From Simkaniaceae bacterium (GTDB taxonomy: Bacteria; Chlamydiota; Chlamydiia; Chlamydiales; Simkaniaceae), in contig CP073762.1 of the NCBI GenBank assembly GCA_018399055.1, positions 1,054,001 to 1,118,000 of the forward strand: DNA of 64,000 nucleotides, written 5' to 3'. The notes beneath the pieces were generated by a model. The model did no database searches. It was not told where the DNA came from and saw nothing but the letters and a program-made list of their open reading frames with translations. Shown here one piece after another: positions 1 to 8,331 of this stretch. Made by a program: the position numbers and the translations under genes. How positions within the stretch are numbered: position 1 is the stretch's first letter; each line of letters starts with the position of its first letter.

Positions 1-702
1 TCTGCTTTTAGGCTTTTGACACCTATCGCCCAAATTCCGCTTGCTATTGTAGGCTCTTTAATAAAGGGGTTAGCCCCTTTCGAAAGTTGGCAACAAAAAG
101 GAGTGGTTTTGCTTCGACTATCCCATGAAATTGATAACTATTTTGATCAGCTCGAATTAGATATTGCTGGAGAGGCTGATGAAGTTGAAGGAAGTGATTT
201 TCAAATGAACTTGATCTTTCCCACATACGTTCGTGATAATGGCAGGATTGATGGTATGAGACGCTCTATTACTGGCGGACATGTTCGCATTGTTGAAAGG
301 CTCATTAGAAATGGATATTCTATCGATACGGTTGATAGAGATGGGAATTCTCTTCTTCACCTCGCTCTAATGAATCGTCAAGAAGGTGTCGCTCGACGCT
401 TAATCGAACTCGACGCTAACTTCTCTTTGAAAAATGAAGCAGGGAACACTCCATTGCATTTAGCTGCAGAATATGGCTGCATTGGGATTGTGCAACTACT
501 AAAGGAGAAAGGTGCTAGGCGTGTTCAAGGGATAGAGGGTATTGTAGAGAAAATGCCACTTTTCCCTGCTGGAGCAGAGCATTTAGTGAGTGAATTCTTC
601 GATTACACAACAGATAGCCGAAACGTTAGAAATCTGACTCCTTTTGATTTGGCTACGCTTTGTGGGCGTCAACAGGCTGCTAATTTATTAAGGGAAGATT
701 GA
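1..702 (+). CDS. Ankyrin-repeat protein, C-terminal part (5' end outside window)
   Basis: The reading frame is open to the left edge, so only the C-terminal 233 residues or so are seen; no start is assigned. Residues around 85-175 form ankyrin repeats, seen as GHVRIVERLIRNG, DGNSLLHLALMNRQEGVA and AGNTPLHLAAEYGCIGIVQLL. The end (LTPFDLATLCGRQQAANLL) looks like a further degenerate repeat. Ankyrin proteins are protein-protein interaction modules and in intracellular bacteria are frequently secreted effectors; that role is inferred, not shown. The gene ends 10 bases before the convergent barrel-protein gene. The N-terminal domain cannot be judged from here. Confidence 0.75.
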   Translation, partial: SAFRLLTPIAQIPLAIVGSLIKGLAPFESWQQKGVVLLRLSHEIDNYFDQLELDIAGEADEVEGSDFQMNLIFPTYVRDNGRIDGMRRSITGGHVRIVERLIRNGYSIDTVDRDGNSLLHLALMNRQEGVARRLIELDANFSLKNEAGNTPLHLAAEYGCIGIVQLLKEKGARRVQGIEGIVEKMPLFPAGAEHLVSEFFDYTTDSRNVRNLTPFDLATLCGRQQAANLLRED

Positions 703-711
703 GACTTATTT

Positions 712-1482
712 TTAGGGCAAGTGCTTCTTTTCAAGAGGAATGATTTCTCGCCTTTTGACAGATTGGAATAGATCAAATGGAGCACTCGACGCTTTCCGTT
801 TCCCTCCAAAGGGGATCTTGAGTGAAATCATTCCCTGGAATGTAAAATTGTAGACCTGATCATAGGTTGTTTCAAAGAGAACCTCGACCCATTCCCAAAG
901 GCGTGCTGTGAGTCTAATCTCCGATCCCCATGCCTTCCCAAAAACCTTGCCTTGGTATGCTCGTCCTGTTAAGTAATACGCCCCTATTGCGCCCAAAAAG
1001 ACATGATCACTCCCTCGAAGCAATTCCTTCTCTACCTCTCCTTGCAAGTTTGCTAGGGCCGCGGCAGCCCGCTTTCCCTCTGACTGCTTCGCAACTCCAA
1101 CCGGTGCATAGCCGTTAAATCGCAAAACATAGTCTGAAATAAAGAGTTCTGCCCCGCCTCCAAACTGCTGAGGAGAGAGGGTTGAGCTCGTCCGATAATC
1201 ATAATAGACATTCCCTCCAAGCATCCACTTCTCGCTTGGCGCAATCATGCGCCCTCCAAGTCCCATGTTGAAGGCTAGGCGGCCATCATTGAACACGTGC
1301 CCTCTTGGGTTGAAAAACACGGCAAATTCTGGAAATTCAGCGAAGGTCAGATGAACATCAATTGAGGTATATCCTTGGTCATATCCCACTCCCTTGTATT
1401 CTCTATGCTTAAATTTTGAGTACGAGGGAGCAATTTCTCCTGCAAGGCAGACAACTGGAACAAAAAATAGTAGCCATTTCAT
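712..1482 (-). CDS. Inverse-autotransporter-type outer-membrane beta-barrel protein
   Basis: About 256 residues. Starts with a signal peptide (MKWLLFFVPVVCLAGE), then a single barrel-like domain with alternating hydrophobic strands. The stretch GLGGRMIAPSEKWMLGGNVY followed by YDYRT, GGGAELFISDYVLRFNGYAP and a terminal strand MISLKIPFGG resembles the intimin/invasin beta domain (IAT_beta family: NxFxDY, GaE, NxYxP landmarks). Unlike intimin there is no LysM part and no extracellular Ig-like passenger; the protein stops after the barrel plus a short basic tail. I chose the ATG at 1482 because it begins a typical signal peptide; an in-frame ATG at 1494 is possible and neither has a well-spaced ribosome site. 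Location: outer membrane (inferred). Confidence 0.6.
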   Translation of the reverse strand: MKWLLFFVPVVCLAGEIAPSYSKFKHREYKGVGYDQGYTSIDVHLTFAEFPEFAVFFNPRGHVFNDGRLAFNMGLGGRMIAPSEKWMLGGNVYYDYRTSSTLSPQQFGGGAELFISDYVLRFNGYAPVGVAKQSEGKRAAAALANLQGEVEKELLRGSDHVFLGAIGAYYLTGRAYQGKVFGKAWGSEIRLTARLWEWVEVLFETTYDQVYNFTFQGMISLKIPFGGKRKASSAPFDLFQSVKRREIIPLEKKHLP

Positions 1483-1551
1483 CCCTTCAGCCATATCACT
1501 AATAAGGTTTTAAGAAGCTATCCCTATAATCAGTTTATTGGAGAAAAAAAG

Positions 1552-1585
1552 AAAAAGGAGCCAGAAAATGCTTTCTGGCTCCTTT
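1552..1585 (-). terminator. Rho-independent terminator of the MOMP-like gene
   Basis: GGAGCCAGAAA at 1557-1567 pairs with TTTCTGGCTCC at 1572-1582 around a 4-base loop. Read on the minus strand the stem is followed by a T-rich run (1556 down to about 1543). It lies just beyond the stop of the minus-strand porin gene at 1593. Confidence 0.85.
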
Positions 1586-1592
1586 GAGTAAT

Positions 1593-2741
1593 TTAAAATT
1601 CAAGTTGTGCCTTCAGGGTGATCCCATAGAACATGACATCTTCTGAAATATTTTGAACTTGGTCTCTTCTGCTGCTGATGAAATTGTTTGGAGTGGATGT
1701 ATCTTCCATATTAGTCATTTGATTCGCTCTCCAATAGTACTCAACTTCGTAGCCTGCTCCGAGTGTTAGATGTTTTGTTTTCTCGAACATATAGGTTTCC
1801 CAAATAAGCCCTAAGAACATTTGAGCAGTTGGAATAAACCGATGAGTCTTGGATTTGATACGTCTCTCAATGCTGATTCCTTGAATGATGTTTCCGTCGG
1901 GTTTGAAATGTTCGCTTCCTCGAACATATCCATACAGAAGAGCGCCAGCAAAGTTTCCTGCGATACTAAAGCCATCGCCTAGGTACCACTCCATGTTTAA
2001 GCCGCCTCTTGGCCCCATTCCCCATAGAAATGACTTTGCAATTACCTTAACAATTGCTCCTTCAGCCTGATTGGGTCCATTCAAGAATGTAAGGGCATAA
2101 TGAATGTTTTGATCCAGGTCAATCCAAGCAGACTTCAATCCAAGATAAGGCTTTGTAGAAATTTTTTCGCTTATAAAGTAGCTGCGACCTAGTTCGAGGT
2201 TAACATTATTGTAACCTACGGAATAGGAGGACTTTGCTCTTTTCATCCAAATGATTTCGTTAATTCTTGTTGCACGAACAAAAGCTGGAGCATTTTTCTG
2301 TACTGTAGCTGTTTGATTGGTTTCGAACCAAGTATAATTTGCACCAATATCCCAGCAGTCGTGGCCAAGATGTGTTCCAAGGCCGACACGAAGACCCCAA
2401 TTCCAATTGAAGCTGTTTTCTTTCACTGCGCCTTTTTGAGGAGGGTTGCTAATGAATGCAGGGTTTAAAGTTTGGTTAGGAAGTTCGACAGTAAAAGCAA
2501 ATTCAGTTCCACTGACTTTCGCATGCCAATATAGAGGATCTACAAAAATATACAGGCCATTACTTCCCTTCGGGCTTGCAGTTGTAAAGCTAGTGCCAAA
2601 ATTATCCATAGAGTTGGTTGCACCAATTTGGGACATTTCTTGTTCAAGCTTCTCTACTCTTTCAGTTATTCCGGATTGAAGGCTCCCGCATAGAAGAAGG
2701 GGAGTGATTAGCAAAGTTGTGGCTAGGATTTTCCTTTTCAT
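1593..2741 (-). CDS. MOMP-like outer membrane protein (Lpg1974 family)
   Basis: 382 residues with signal peptide (MKRKILATTLLITPLLLCGS), a short predicted coiled coil at about 25-38 (ITERVEKLEQEMSQI), and a porin-like barrel ending in an aromatic-terminal strand (LKAQLEF), the usual signal for BAM insertion. The pattern LYIFVDPLYWHAKVSGTEFA, GLRVGLGTHLGHDCWDIGANY and ERRIKSKTHRFIPTAQMFLG fits the Lpg1974/Legionella major outer membrane protein-like family that is expanded in Chlamydia-like bacteria. Likely a surface porin. AAAGGAGAAATT directly precedes the ATG, a strong ribosome site. A second member of the same family lies at 33144-34166. Confidence 0.8.
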   Translation of the reverse strand: MKRKILATTLLITPLLLCGSLQSGITERVEKLEQEMSQIGATNSMDNFGTSFTTASPKGSNGLYIFVDPLYWHAKVSGTEFAFTVELPNQTLNPAFISNPPQKGAVKENSFNWNWGLRVGLGTHLGHDCWDIGANYTWFETNQTATVQKNAPAFVRATRINEIIWMKRAKSSYSVGYNNVNLELGRSYFISEKISTKPYLGLKSAWIDLDQNIHYALTFLNGPNQAEGAIVKVIAKSFLWGMGPRGGLNMEWYLGDGFSIAGNFAGALLYGYVRGSEHFKPDGNIIQGISIERRIKSKTHRFIPTAQMFLGLIWETYMFEKTKHLTLGAGYEVEYYWRANQMTNMEDTSTPNNFISSRRDQVQNISEDVMFYGITLKAQLEF

Positions 2742-2906
2742 AATTTCTCCTTTTTGTTAATTCTATATATTCAATAATTTGCAATTAATTACAAATTTAT
2801 ATGAAAAACAGATTGTGTTTTATATAAAAACAACAACTTTAGTTTGGTTGTTTTGAGGGTAAATCAATCCTTGCAACCATTTATTGAATTTACTAACCTT
2901 CTGTGT

Positions 2907-4487
2907 ATGACGCCACTACAAAAACATCGACTATCATATCAGCCGATCCTTCCAAAAATCTTGAAGGACTTATGTGCCATTACCTTTAGAGGACAAGAAA
3001 AGACAACCTGTGTTGCAAATGAAAAAGAAATTGAGGCTCTATTCCCGAAAAGTTATGGACGTCCATTATTGACCCCCATAAAGGACGAGTCGACTCATGT
3101 GAAACCGCTCAAGATCGGGGTCGTCCTTTCAGGAGGGCAGGCTGCTGGGGGACACAATGTGATTACGGGTCTTTTCGATGCGCTCAAGACGTTTCATCCT
3201 GAGTCTCATTTGGTTGGGTTCCTGAATGGCCCTTCTGGAATCATTGAAGGTGAGACCCTCGAGCTTTCCGAGGACTTACTGGCGCAGTATCGAAATCAAG
3301 GGGGCTTTGATCTTATTGGATCGGGGCGGACCAAGATTGAAACCGAGGAGCAACTTGAGAAATCACTTGCGGTATTTGATAAGCTTCAGCTCGATGGATT
3401 GGTTGTAGTTGGGGGAGATGATTCCAATACCAACGCCGCAGTACTTGCTGAAACCTGTCTGGCCAAGGGGTGCAAAACCAAGGTGATAGGTGTTCCCAAG
3501 ACGATTGATGGTGATTTGAAGAATGACCTCGTTGATATTTCTTTTGGATTTCATACGGCAACGGCGACTTACTCTGAGATGATAGGAAACATTGCGCGAG
3601 ATGCACTATCTGCAAAAAAGTATACCCATTTTATCAAGTTGATGGGCCGTTCTGCTTCCCATATTGCTTTAGAATGTGCGTTGAATACTCACCCCAATAT
3701 TTGTCTGATAGGTGAAGAGGTAGCAGAAAAGAAAATGACCCTAAAGGCTGTAACGTCAGAGATTGCTGATGTGATTGAAAAGAGGGGAAACAGCGGAAAG
3801 AACTACGGATTGATCCTCATTCCTGAAGGACTTATTGAATTCATCCCGGAAATGAAGACCTTAATTAGTGAGCTCAATACCCTCCTCGCGGAAGGAAAAG
3901 ATGAGAAGGCTCTAAGTCCTGATTCTAAAGCAACTTTTGAGTTTTTACCGAAAGAGATTGCGCAGCAGCTCCTCCTAGATCGCGACCCTCATGGGAATGT
4001 TCAGGTCTCCCATATCCAAACCGATCTCCTTTTTAGCCAAGCGGTTAAAGAAGAGTTAAAGCGTCGACCCTCTTATAAAGGTAAATTCAGCCCAGTTCAT
4101 CATTTTTTTGGATATGAGGGGCGCGCAGGGCTTCCCACAAACTTTGATGCGACCTACTGTTACTCTCTTGGACATGTTGCAGCACTACTTATAAGGGATG
4201 GCCGTACTGGCTATATGAGTTGCGTCAGGCATCTTACCAAGCCTTCTGTTGAGTGGGATGTCTGTGGAATCCCGATTACAGCGCTCATGAATCTTGAGAA
4301 GAGGAAAGGGAAGGACAAACCTGTGATTCGCAAAGCTCTAATTGATCTTTCAGGTTCTGCTTTTAAAACCTTTAGCAGAAATCGGATCAAGTGGATGGTT
4401 GACGATCATTATGCGTATCCTGGTCCAATTCAGTTTGATGGGGATCCTGTGATTACAGATCAAGTTCCTAAATCCTTACTCACCTGA
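2907..4487 (+). CDS. pfp: Diphosphate--fructose-6-phosphate 1-phosphotransferase (PPi-PFK)
   Basis: 526 residues. Catalyses the reversible PPi-driven phosphorylation of fructose 6-phosphate, replacing ATP-PFK in glycolysis. Visible landmarks: GVVLSGGQAAGGHNVITGL (diphosphate-binding loop), GGDDSNTNAA (Asp instead of the second Gly of ATP enzymes, diagnostic for PPi use), PKTIDGDLKND (catalytic base and the Lys typical of PPi types) and MGRSASHIALECAL. Length agrees with the plant/chlamydial long form (about 550). The frame is open upstream to a TTG at 2844, but the ATG at 2907 (MTPLQKHRLSYQP) gives the family's normal N-terminus. The gene is monocistronic by spacing. Confidence 0.93.
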   Translation: MTPLQKHRLSYQPILPKILKDLCAITFRGQEKTTCVANEKEIEALFPKSYGRPLLTPIKDESTHVKPLKIGVVLSGGQAAGGHNVITGLFDALKTFHPESHLVGFLNGPSGIIEGETLELSEDLLAQYRNQGGFDLIGSGRTKIETEEQLEKSLAVFDKLQLDGLVVVGGDDSNTNAAVLAETCLAKGCKTKVIGVPKTIDGDLKNDLVDISFGFHTATATYSEMIGNIARDALSAKKYTHFIKLMGRSASHIALECALNTHPNICLIGEEVAEKKMTLKAVTSEIADVIEKRGNSGKNYGLILIPEGLIEFIPEMKTLISELNTLLAEGKDEKALSPDSKATFEFLPKEIAQQLLLDRDPHGNVQVSHIQTDLLFSQAVKEELKRRPSYKGKFSPVHHFFGYEGRAGLPTNFDATYCYSLGHVAALLIRDGRTGYMSCVRHLTKPSVEWDVCGIPITALMNLEKRKGKDKPVIRKALIDLSGSAFKTFSRNRIKWMVDDHYAYPGPIQFDGDPVITDQVPKSLLT

Positions 4488-4572
4488 TAATAAATTTCTT
4501 AAAATTTTTTTCTAAAAACCCTTTCTGAATATTTCTACCTTCGGTTAAAAGGAAGTCTCGGGGGGAGTTAAT

Positions 4573-5562
4573 ATGAAGAAGGGTTATCATAAGAAGGGGC
4601 GACGTTTCGTCAATCCTCATATCGATTCAACAAAACGGTCACTAATAGATATCGTCTTGTGGCAGCTGGGTTTTTATAATGATAAAAAAGAGAGAAAGCC
4701 GCGCCCTAAAAAATTCAAATATCCGAACTCTAAACGAAAGCTCAAAGCAAATGCTCCTCAAGTCACTTGGATTAACCACTGCACATTCCTTGTGAACGTT
4801 GGAGGACTGCATCTTTTAACCGATCCCATTTGGGAGGATCGGTGTTCGCCACTATCATTTCTGGGGCCAAAACGCAGGCATATAGCTCCACTGGCCCTGG
4901 AAAACCTACCGGAAATTGATATCGTTTTGATCAGCCATGACCACTATGATCATCTATGCCGTGAAACGGTTCTAAAGCTCCAGGAAAAAAGCCCCGGAAT
5001 TACATGGATTGTTCCTCTTGGTGTGAAGAAACGACTTCAGAAATTCGGAATGCGACACATCGTTGAAATGGAGTGGTGGGAGGAAACACATATTGGGATC
5101 AAGGGACAAGAGGTCATCATCACCTCTGTGCCTTCGCAACACTATTCAGGAAGAGGACTCTTTGATAAAAACAAGACTCTTTGGGCGGGATATGTTGTTG
5201 ATTTTTTGCAGGAGAAAAGCCAAGAAAAGCGGCTATATTTCGTGGGGGATACAGGGTATAACCGAAAAGATTTCAAGAATATTGGAAAGGAATTTGGAGA
5301 AATGGATCTCAGCTTAATTCCTATAGGAACCTATGATCCTGGGGATTTTATGGGACCTGTTCATATTTGTCCGAAGAAAGCTGTTAAGATCCATGATGAA
5401 GTGGGGTCTCTGCTTAGTGTGGGAATGCATTGGAAAACCTTTCGTCTTTCAAGTGAGGGGCTTGAACAACCCCCTTATGATCTCTTTTGTGCTTTAAAAA
5501 AAGAAGGGGTTGATCCAAAAAGTTTCCGGGTACTCGAGCCTGGGCAAACCATCAACTGGTAA
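4573..5562 (+). CDS. MBL-fold metal-dependent hydrolase (NAPE-PLD/UlaG-like)
   Basis: 329 residues. The metallo-beta-lactamase metal motif HDHYDHL is at about residues 119-125, with VGDTGYN as the second metal region and GMHWKTFRLSSEGLEQPP near the C-terminus; WINHCTFLVNVGGLHLLTDP and FLGPKRRH are typical of the group containing N-acyl-phosphatidylethanolamine phospholipase D and bacterial UlaG/RomA-like hydrolases. Substrate unknown. The N-terminal 55 residues are very basic and have no signal peptide. Ribosome site GGGGGGAG lies 7 bases before the ATG. It is followed 24 bases later by a methyltransferase gene, probably co-transcribed. Confidence 0.8.
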   Translation: MKKGYHKKGRRFVNPHIDSTKRSLIDIVLWQLGFYNDKKERKPRPKKFKYPNSKRKLKANAPQVTWINHCTFLVNVGGLHLLTDPIWEDRCSPLSFLGPKRRHIAPLALENLPEIDIVLISHDHYDHLCRETVLKLQEKSPGITWIVPLGVKKRLQKFGMRHIVEMEWWEETHIGIKGQEVIITSVPSQHYSGRGLFDKNKTLWAGYVVDFLQEKSQEKRLYFVGDTGYNRKDFKNIGKEFGEMDLSLIPIGTYDPGDFMGPVHICPKKAVKIHDEVGSLLSVGMHWKTFRLSSEGLEQPPYDLFCALKKEGVDPKSFRVLEPGQTINW

Positions 5563-5586
5563 GATATACCGAAATGATGTTAATGT

Positions 5587-6264
5587 GTGGGGATGAGAAG
5601 ACTACTTGACGCAATTAAATATGCCTGGATAGATCGGAAACTTCAGAAGAGGGTGAAAGAGGAGTATTACCTCGACTCAGAATTTGCTAAAATTGATAAA
5701 GCGCTTCTCACCGCCTATATTTTCAAGAATCCCTATACAATCAGCAAGAATTATCTCAAGAAGCACCACGATAGAGAAATTCATACCTATGGAGAAACTC
5801 CTCTTAAAACATATGAAACAATTGCAAAAGAATGTGATTTAAAAGAGACAGATACCTTCCTTGAGCTCGGATCTGGAAGAGGAAGAGGGGCCTTATTTCT
5901 CCATCATTTTTTCCATTGTTCAGTGATTGGAATTGAACGGATCCCTCAGTTTGTGAAGCTTTCGAAGCATGTAGCGCAAAAGCACCACCTTGAAAAGGCC
6001 CTTTTTATCTGCGCCGATATGCTTCAAGCAAAGATACCCAAAGCTTCCGTTATTTACCTCTATGGAACGTGTTTAAAAGACCAAGAAATTACATCTCTTG
6101 TCGATCGTTTAAAGACCTTCCCAAAAGGGACGAAAATTATTAGCATTAGTTATCCTCTCACAGACTATGACGAAAATATTTTTTGTATTGGAAAATCCTT
6201 TTCCGTCTCATTTCCGTGGGGAGAAACCGATGCTTACCTTCAAACCATTAAGGGAGACCTATGA
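5587..6264 (+). CDS. Class I SAM-dependent methyltransferase
   Basis: 225 residues. Motif I of Rossmann methyltransferases is clear (FLELGSGRGRGALFLHHFF), followed by the acidic end of strand 2 (VIGIERIPQFVKLSKHVA) and a motif II/III-like AKIPKASVIYLYGTCL. Substrate cannot be told; the GSGRGRGALFL pattern resembles DOT1-like or lysine methyltransferase-type bacterial proteins. Start is GTG at 5587; an ATG two codons later (5593) is equally likely. It overlaps the downstream pterin dehydratase gene by 4 bases (ATGA), so the two are translationally coupled. Confidence 0.75.
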   Translation: MGMRRLLDAIKYAWIDRKLQKRVKEEYYLDSEFAKIDKALLTAYIFKNPYTISKNYLKKHHDREIHTYGETPLKTYETIAKECDLKETDTFLELGSGRGRGALFLHHFFHCSVIGIERIPQFVKLSKHVAQKHHLEKALFICADMLQAKIPKASVIYLYGTCLKDQEITSLVDRLKTFPKGTKIISISYPLTDYDENIFCIGKSFSVSFPWGETDAYLQTIKGDL

Positions 6265-6605
6265 AAGAACTTGCGCTCAGAAAATGTACACCCTGCGTCG
6301 TTGGCGCGGTGCCACTTAAAGGGGAACTACTCAAGCCCTTTGCTGAACAACTTTTTGAAGGATGGACAATCATTGGTGAGCATCAGCTTGAAAGGACCTA
6401 TACCTTCAAAAACTTCAAAGAGGCCCTTGCTTTTACGAATATTATTGGGCGCATTGCCGAGGAAGAGGGGCATCATCCCAATATTTTTCTGTCATGGGCA
6501 GAGGTGACTCTTCAAATCTGGACTCATAAGATTGATGGTTTAAGTGAAAGCGATTTTATTCTTGCCGCCAAGATTGAAACCGAATTCATCTCTCACGAAG
6601 GTTAG
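6261..6605 (+). CDS. phhB: Pterin-4a-carbinolamine dehydratase
   Basis: 114 residues, normal length for PCD/DCoH. The signature EEEGHHPNIFLSWAEVTLQI followed by WTHKIDGLSESDFILA contains the catalytic His pair (HHP) and the later His of the family. In other organisms it recycles 4a-hydroxy-tetrahydrobiopterin after aromatic amino acid hydroxylases; a hydroxylase is not visible in this window, so a folate/pterin-related role is also possible. Third gene of a tight plus-strand cluster. It ends 4 bases before the stop of the convergent tpsB gene. Confidence 0.88.
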   Translation: MKELALRKCTPCVVGAVPLKGELLKPFAEQLFEGWTIIGEHQLERTYTFKNFKEALAFTNIIGRIAEEEGHHPNIFLSWAEVTLQIWTHKIDGLSESDFILAAKIETEFISHEG

Positions 6606-6609
6606 TATT

Positions 6610-8331
6610 CTAGAAACTACCAACTAGGGCAAAGTGGAAGCGAAATCCGGGACCGCCATTATCAACGCTTTTTAGTTGGATTCCGAGGTCGCCGCGGAAG
6701 TTCAAATAGGGGGTAACCTCATAGCGGACACCAGGACCAAATCCTAACAGATATTCTGTTTTAGGAGCCTCAGGCAAGGTATGGACATCACGCCCAATTG
6801 CATAGTCTAGAAAGATTAAAAACTGGACCATATCCTTAAAGTGGCGTCTTCCAATCAAGTTTATGGAAGGGGAGCGGAGCTCTACGGAGGTAAGAAAGGC
6901 ATTATCGACGTTCACAGCGCGTTCTTTATATCCTCGCACTGTATTGTACCCACCTAAGCCATACTGTTCACTAGCGAGAAGGTTTTGATTGGCTCCTTGA
7001 CCTCGAATTGTTAGGGCAAAGGAAAAGTCCTTAGGGAGGCGGATAATAGGAGCAAAGGCTAGGCGGTAGTAAATGTAATCACTTTTAGCTTTGTATCGGA
7101 CCTGCCTATAATCAGAGTTGCTCTGTTCGGGAAGCCAGTCACCTGGAGAATAAAAAACTTCTAGAGTCATGGATGTTTTGAAGTAGTCACCGTCAAAAGC
7201 TGCATTGCAACCGAAAACAAGTTGCGTTAGATTCACACTGTGTCTAAAGATTCGCTCGCCACCAAATTCTAAGTTATTGTCGGTTCGCTTGTAGTCGAAT
7301 CCAAGGGTAAGGTCTTGTAGAATTCCTGGGGCGTTAGGGAGAATAAAGTTATACCGCGTGCTTGCTTGAGCGGCATAGCCCGAGTTATCAAGTCTTGGAG
7401 TATCCATATCGGCATGAACATGAGAGTATCCTCCATAAAAGACCCAGATATCTCTCCATGGTAGGGGAACTGTATAGTGTCCAGTAATTGCCCAATAGCG
7501 ATCAACATTTGGAGCACAAGTAAACTGAAGTGAGAGAATTTGGTCGGTTCCAAAAACATTTCCCCAATTCGCACCCGCAAATAGACGTGTATTCTCGGTT
7601 TCATCAAACCCGGTGTTGTCAACGCCTGCATAGACTCGCCATGGACGACGATCCAATGTTAAAAGTCGAATATCAGTCGTCCCAGCAATTTCTCCAGGAG
7701 CATAAATTACATCAACTTGTCGAAAGGGATTTCTATTGATCCAGTCGAGATCAGTGATCAATGTATTAGAGTCGATAGCCTGACCTTCCTCCAAGCGAAC
7801 ATAACTTTCAAGAGTACTACTTTTAAAGTACTTATTTCCTTCTGCTGTGACTTTTCCAAGTTTCCCTTCGATGATCACTAATTGCAAAACGCCAGCAGTG
7901 ATCTTTTGCTCAGGAATCTCAATAGTCACTACGGGGCGTCCCCATCGACGGTAATAGAGGAGAACTTCTCGTTTTAGATCCAGCATTCCCTGTTTTGTTA
8001 GGGGGCGATTCAGGAACTCGTTGGTCAGCATCGAATTGAAGTTTTTGATTGTTCCTGGGACTTGGACATTAATTGTTTCAGCTCCACCAACAGCCCTCAT
8101 GATTTCCTCATCGGAGACTTGGTCGCGCGTATCGGTTACAATGATCCCCCTCAACTCAGGAATAATGATCTGGTCTCCATTTGAGACTTGAGGGTTCATT
8201 CCCTCGGGGCCATATGTCGCACCCCGCTCACCTTCAAATTGGGTCGGCTCCTGGGGTTTAACGCGATCAAAGTCAACTCCAAATAGAGAAGTAGATAAGA
8301 GTGCGGCACTAATCAAAAAACGGGAGTTCAT
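6610..8331 (-). CDS. TpsB-type (ShlB/FhaC) outer membrane transporter of a two-partner secretion system
   Basis: 573 residues: signal peptide (MNSRFLISAALLSTSLFG), a proline/glutamate-rich linker, two POTRA domains at about 110-245 (LTKQGMLDLKREVLLYYRRW; VIIEGKLGKVTAEGNKYF) and a 16-strand-type barrel to the C-terminal aromatic residue (ALVGSF). The conserved VRGY tetrad of the pore loop is present in GGYNTVRGYKER, with an FxF-like FRFHF near the end. The protein exports the exoprotein encoded just upstream. Its ATG shares one base with the tpsA stop codon (TAATG), so the pair is coupled. Confidence 0.9.
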   Translation of the reverse strand: MNSRFLISAALLSTSLFGVDFDRVKPQEPTQFEGERGATYGPEGMNPQVSNGDQIIIPELRGIIVTDTRDQVSDEEIMRAVGGAETINVQVPGTIKNFNSMLTNEFLNRPLTKQGMLDLKREVLLYYRRWGRPVVTIEIPEQKITAGVLQLVIIEGKLGKVTAEGNKYFKSSTLESYVRLEEGQAIDSNTLITDLDWINRNPFRQVDVIYAPGEIAGTTDIRLLTLDRRPWRVYAGVDNTGFDETENTRLFAGANWGNVFGTDQILSLQFTCAPNVDRYWAITGHYTVPLPWRDIWVFYGGYSHVHADMDTPRLDNSGYAAQASTRYNFILPNAPGILQDLTLGFDYKRTDNNLEFGGERIFRHSVNLTQLVFGCNAAFDGDYFKTSMTLEVFYSPGDWLPEQSNSDYRQVRYKAKSDYIYYRLAFAPIIRLPKDFSFALTIRGQGANQNLLASEQYGLGGYNTVRGYKERAVNVDNAFLTSVELRSPSINLIGRRHFKDMVQFLIFLDYAIGRDVHTLPEAPKTEYLLGFGPGVRYEVTPYLNFRGDLGIQLKSVDNGGPGFRFHFALVGSF

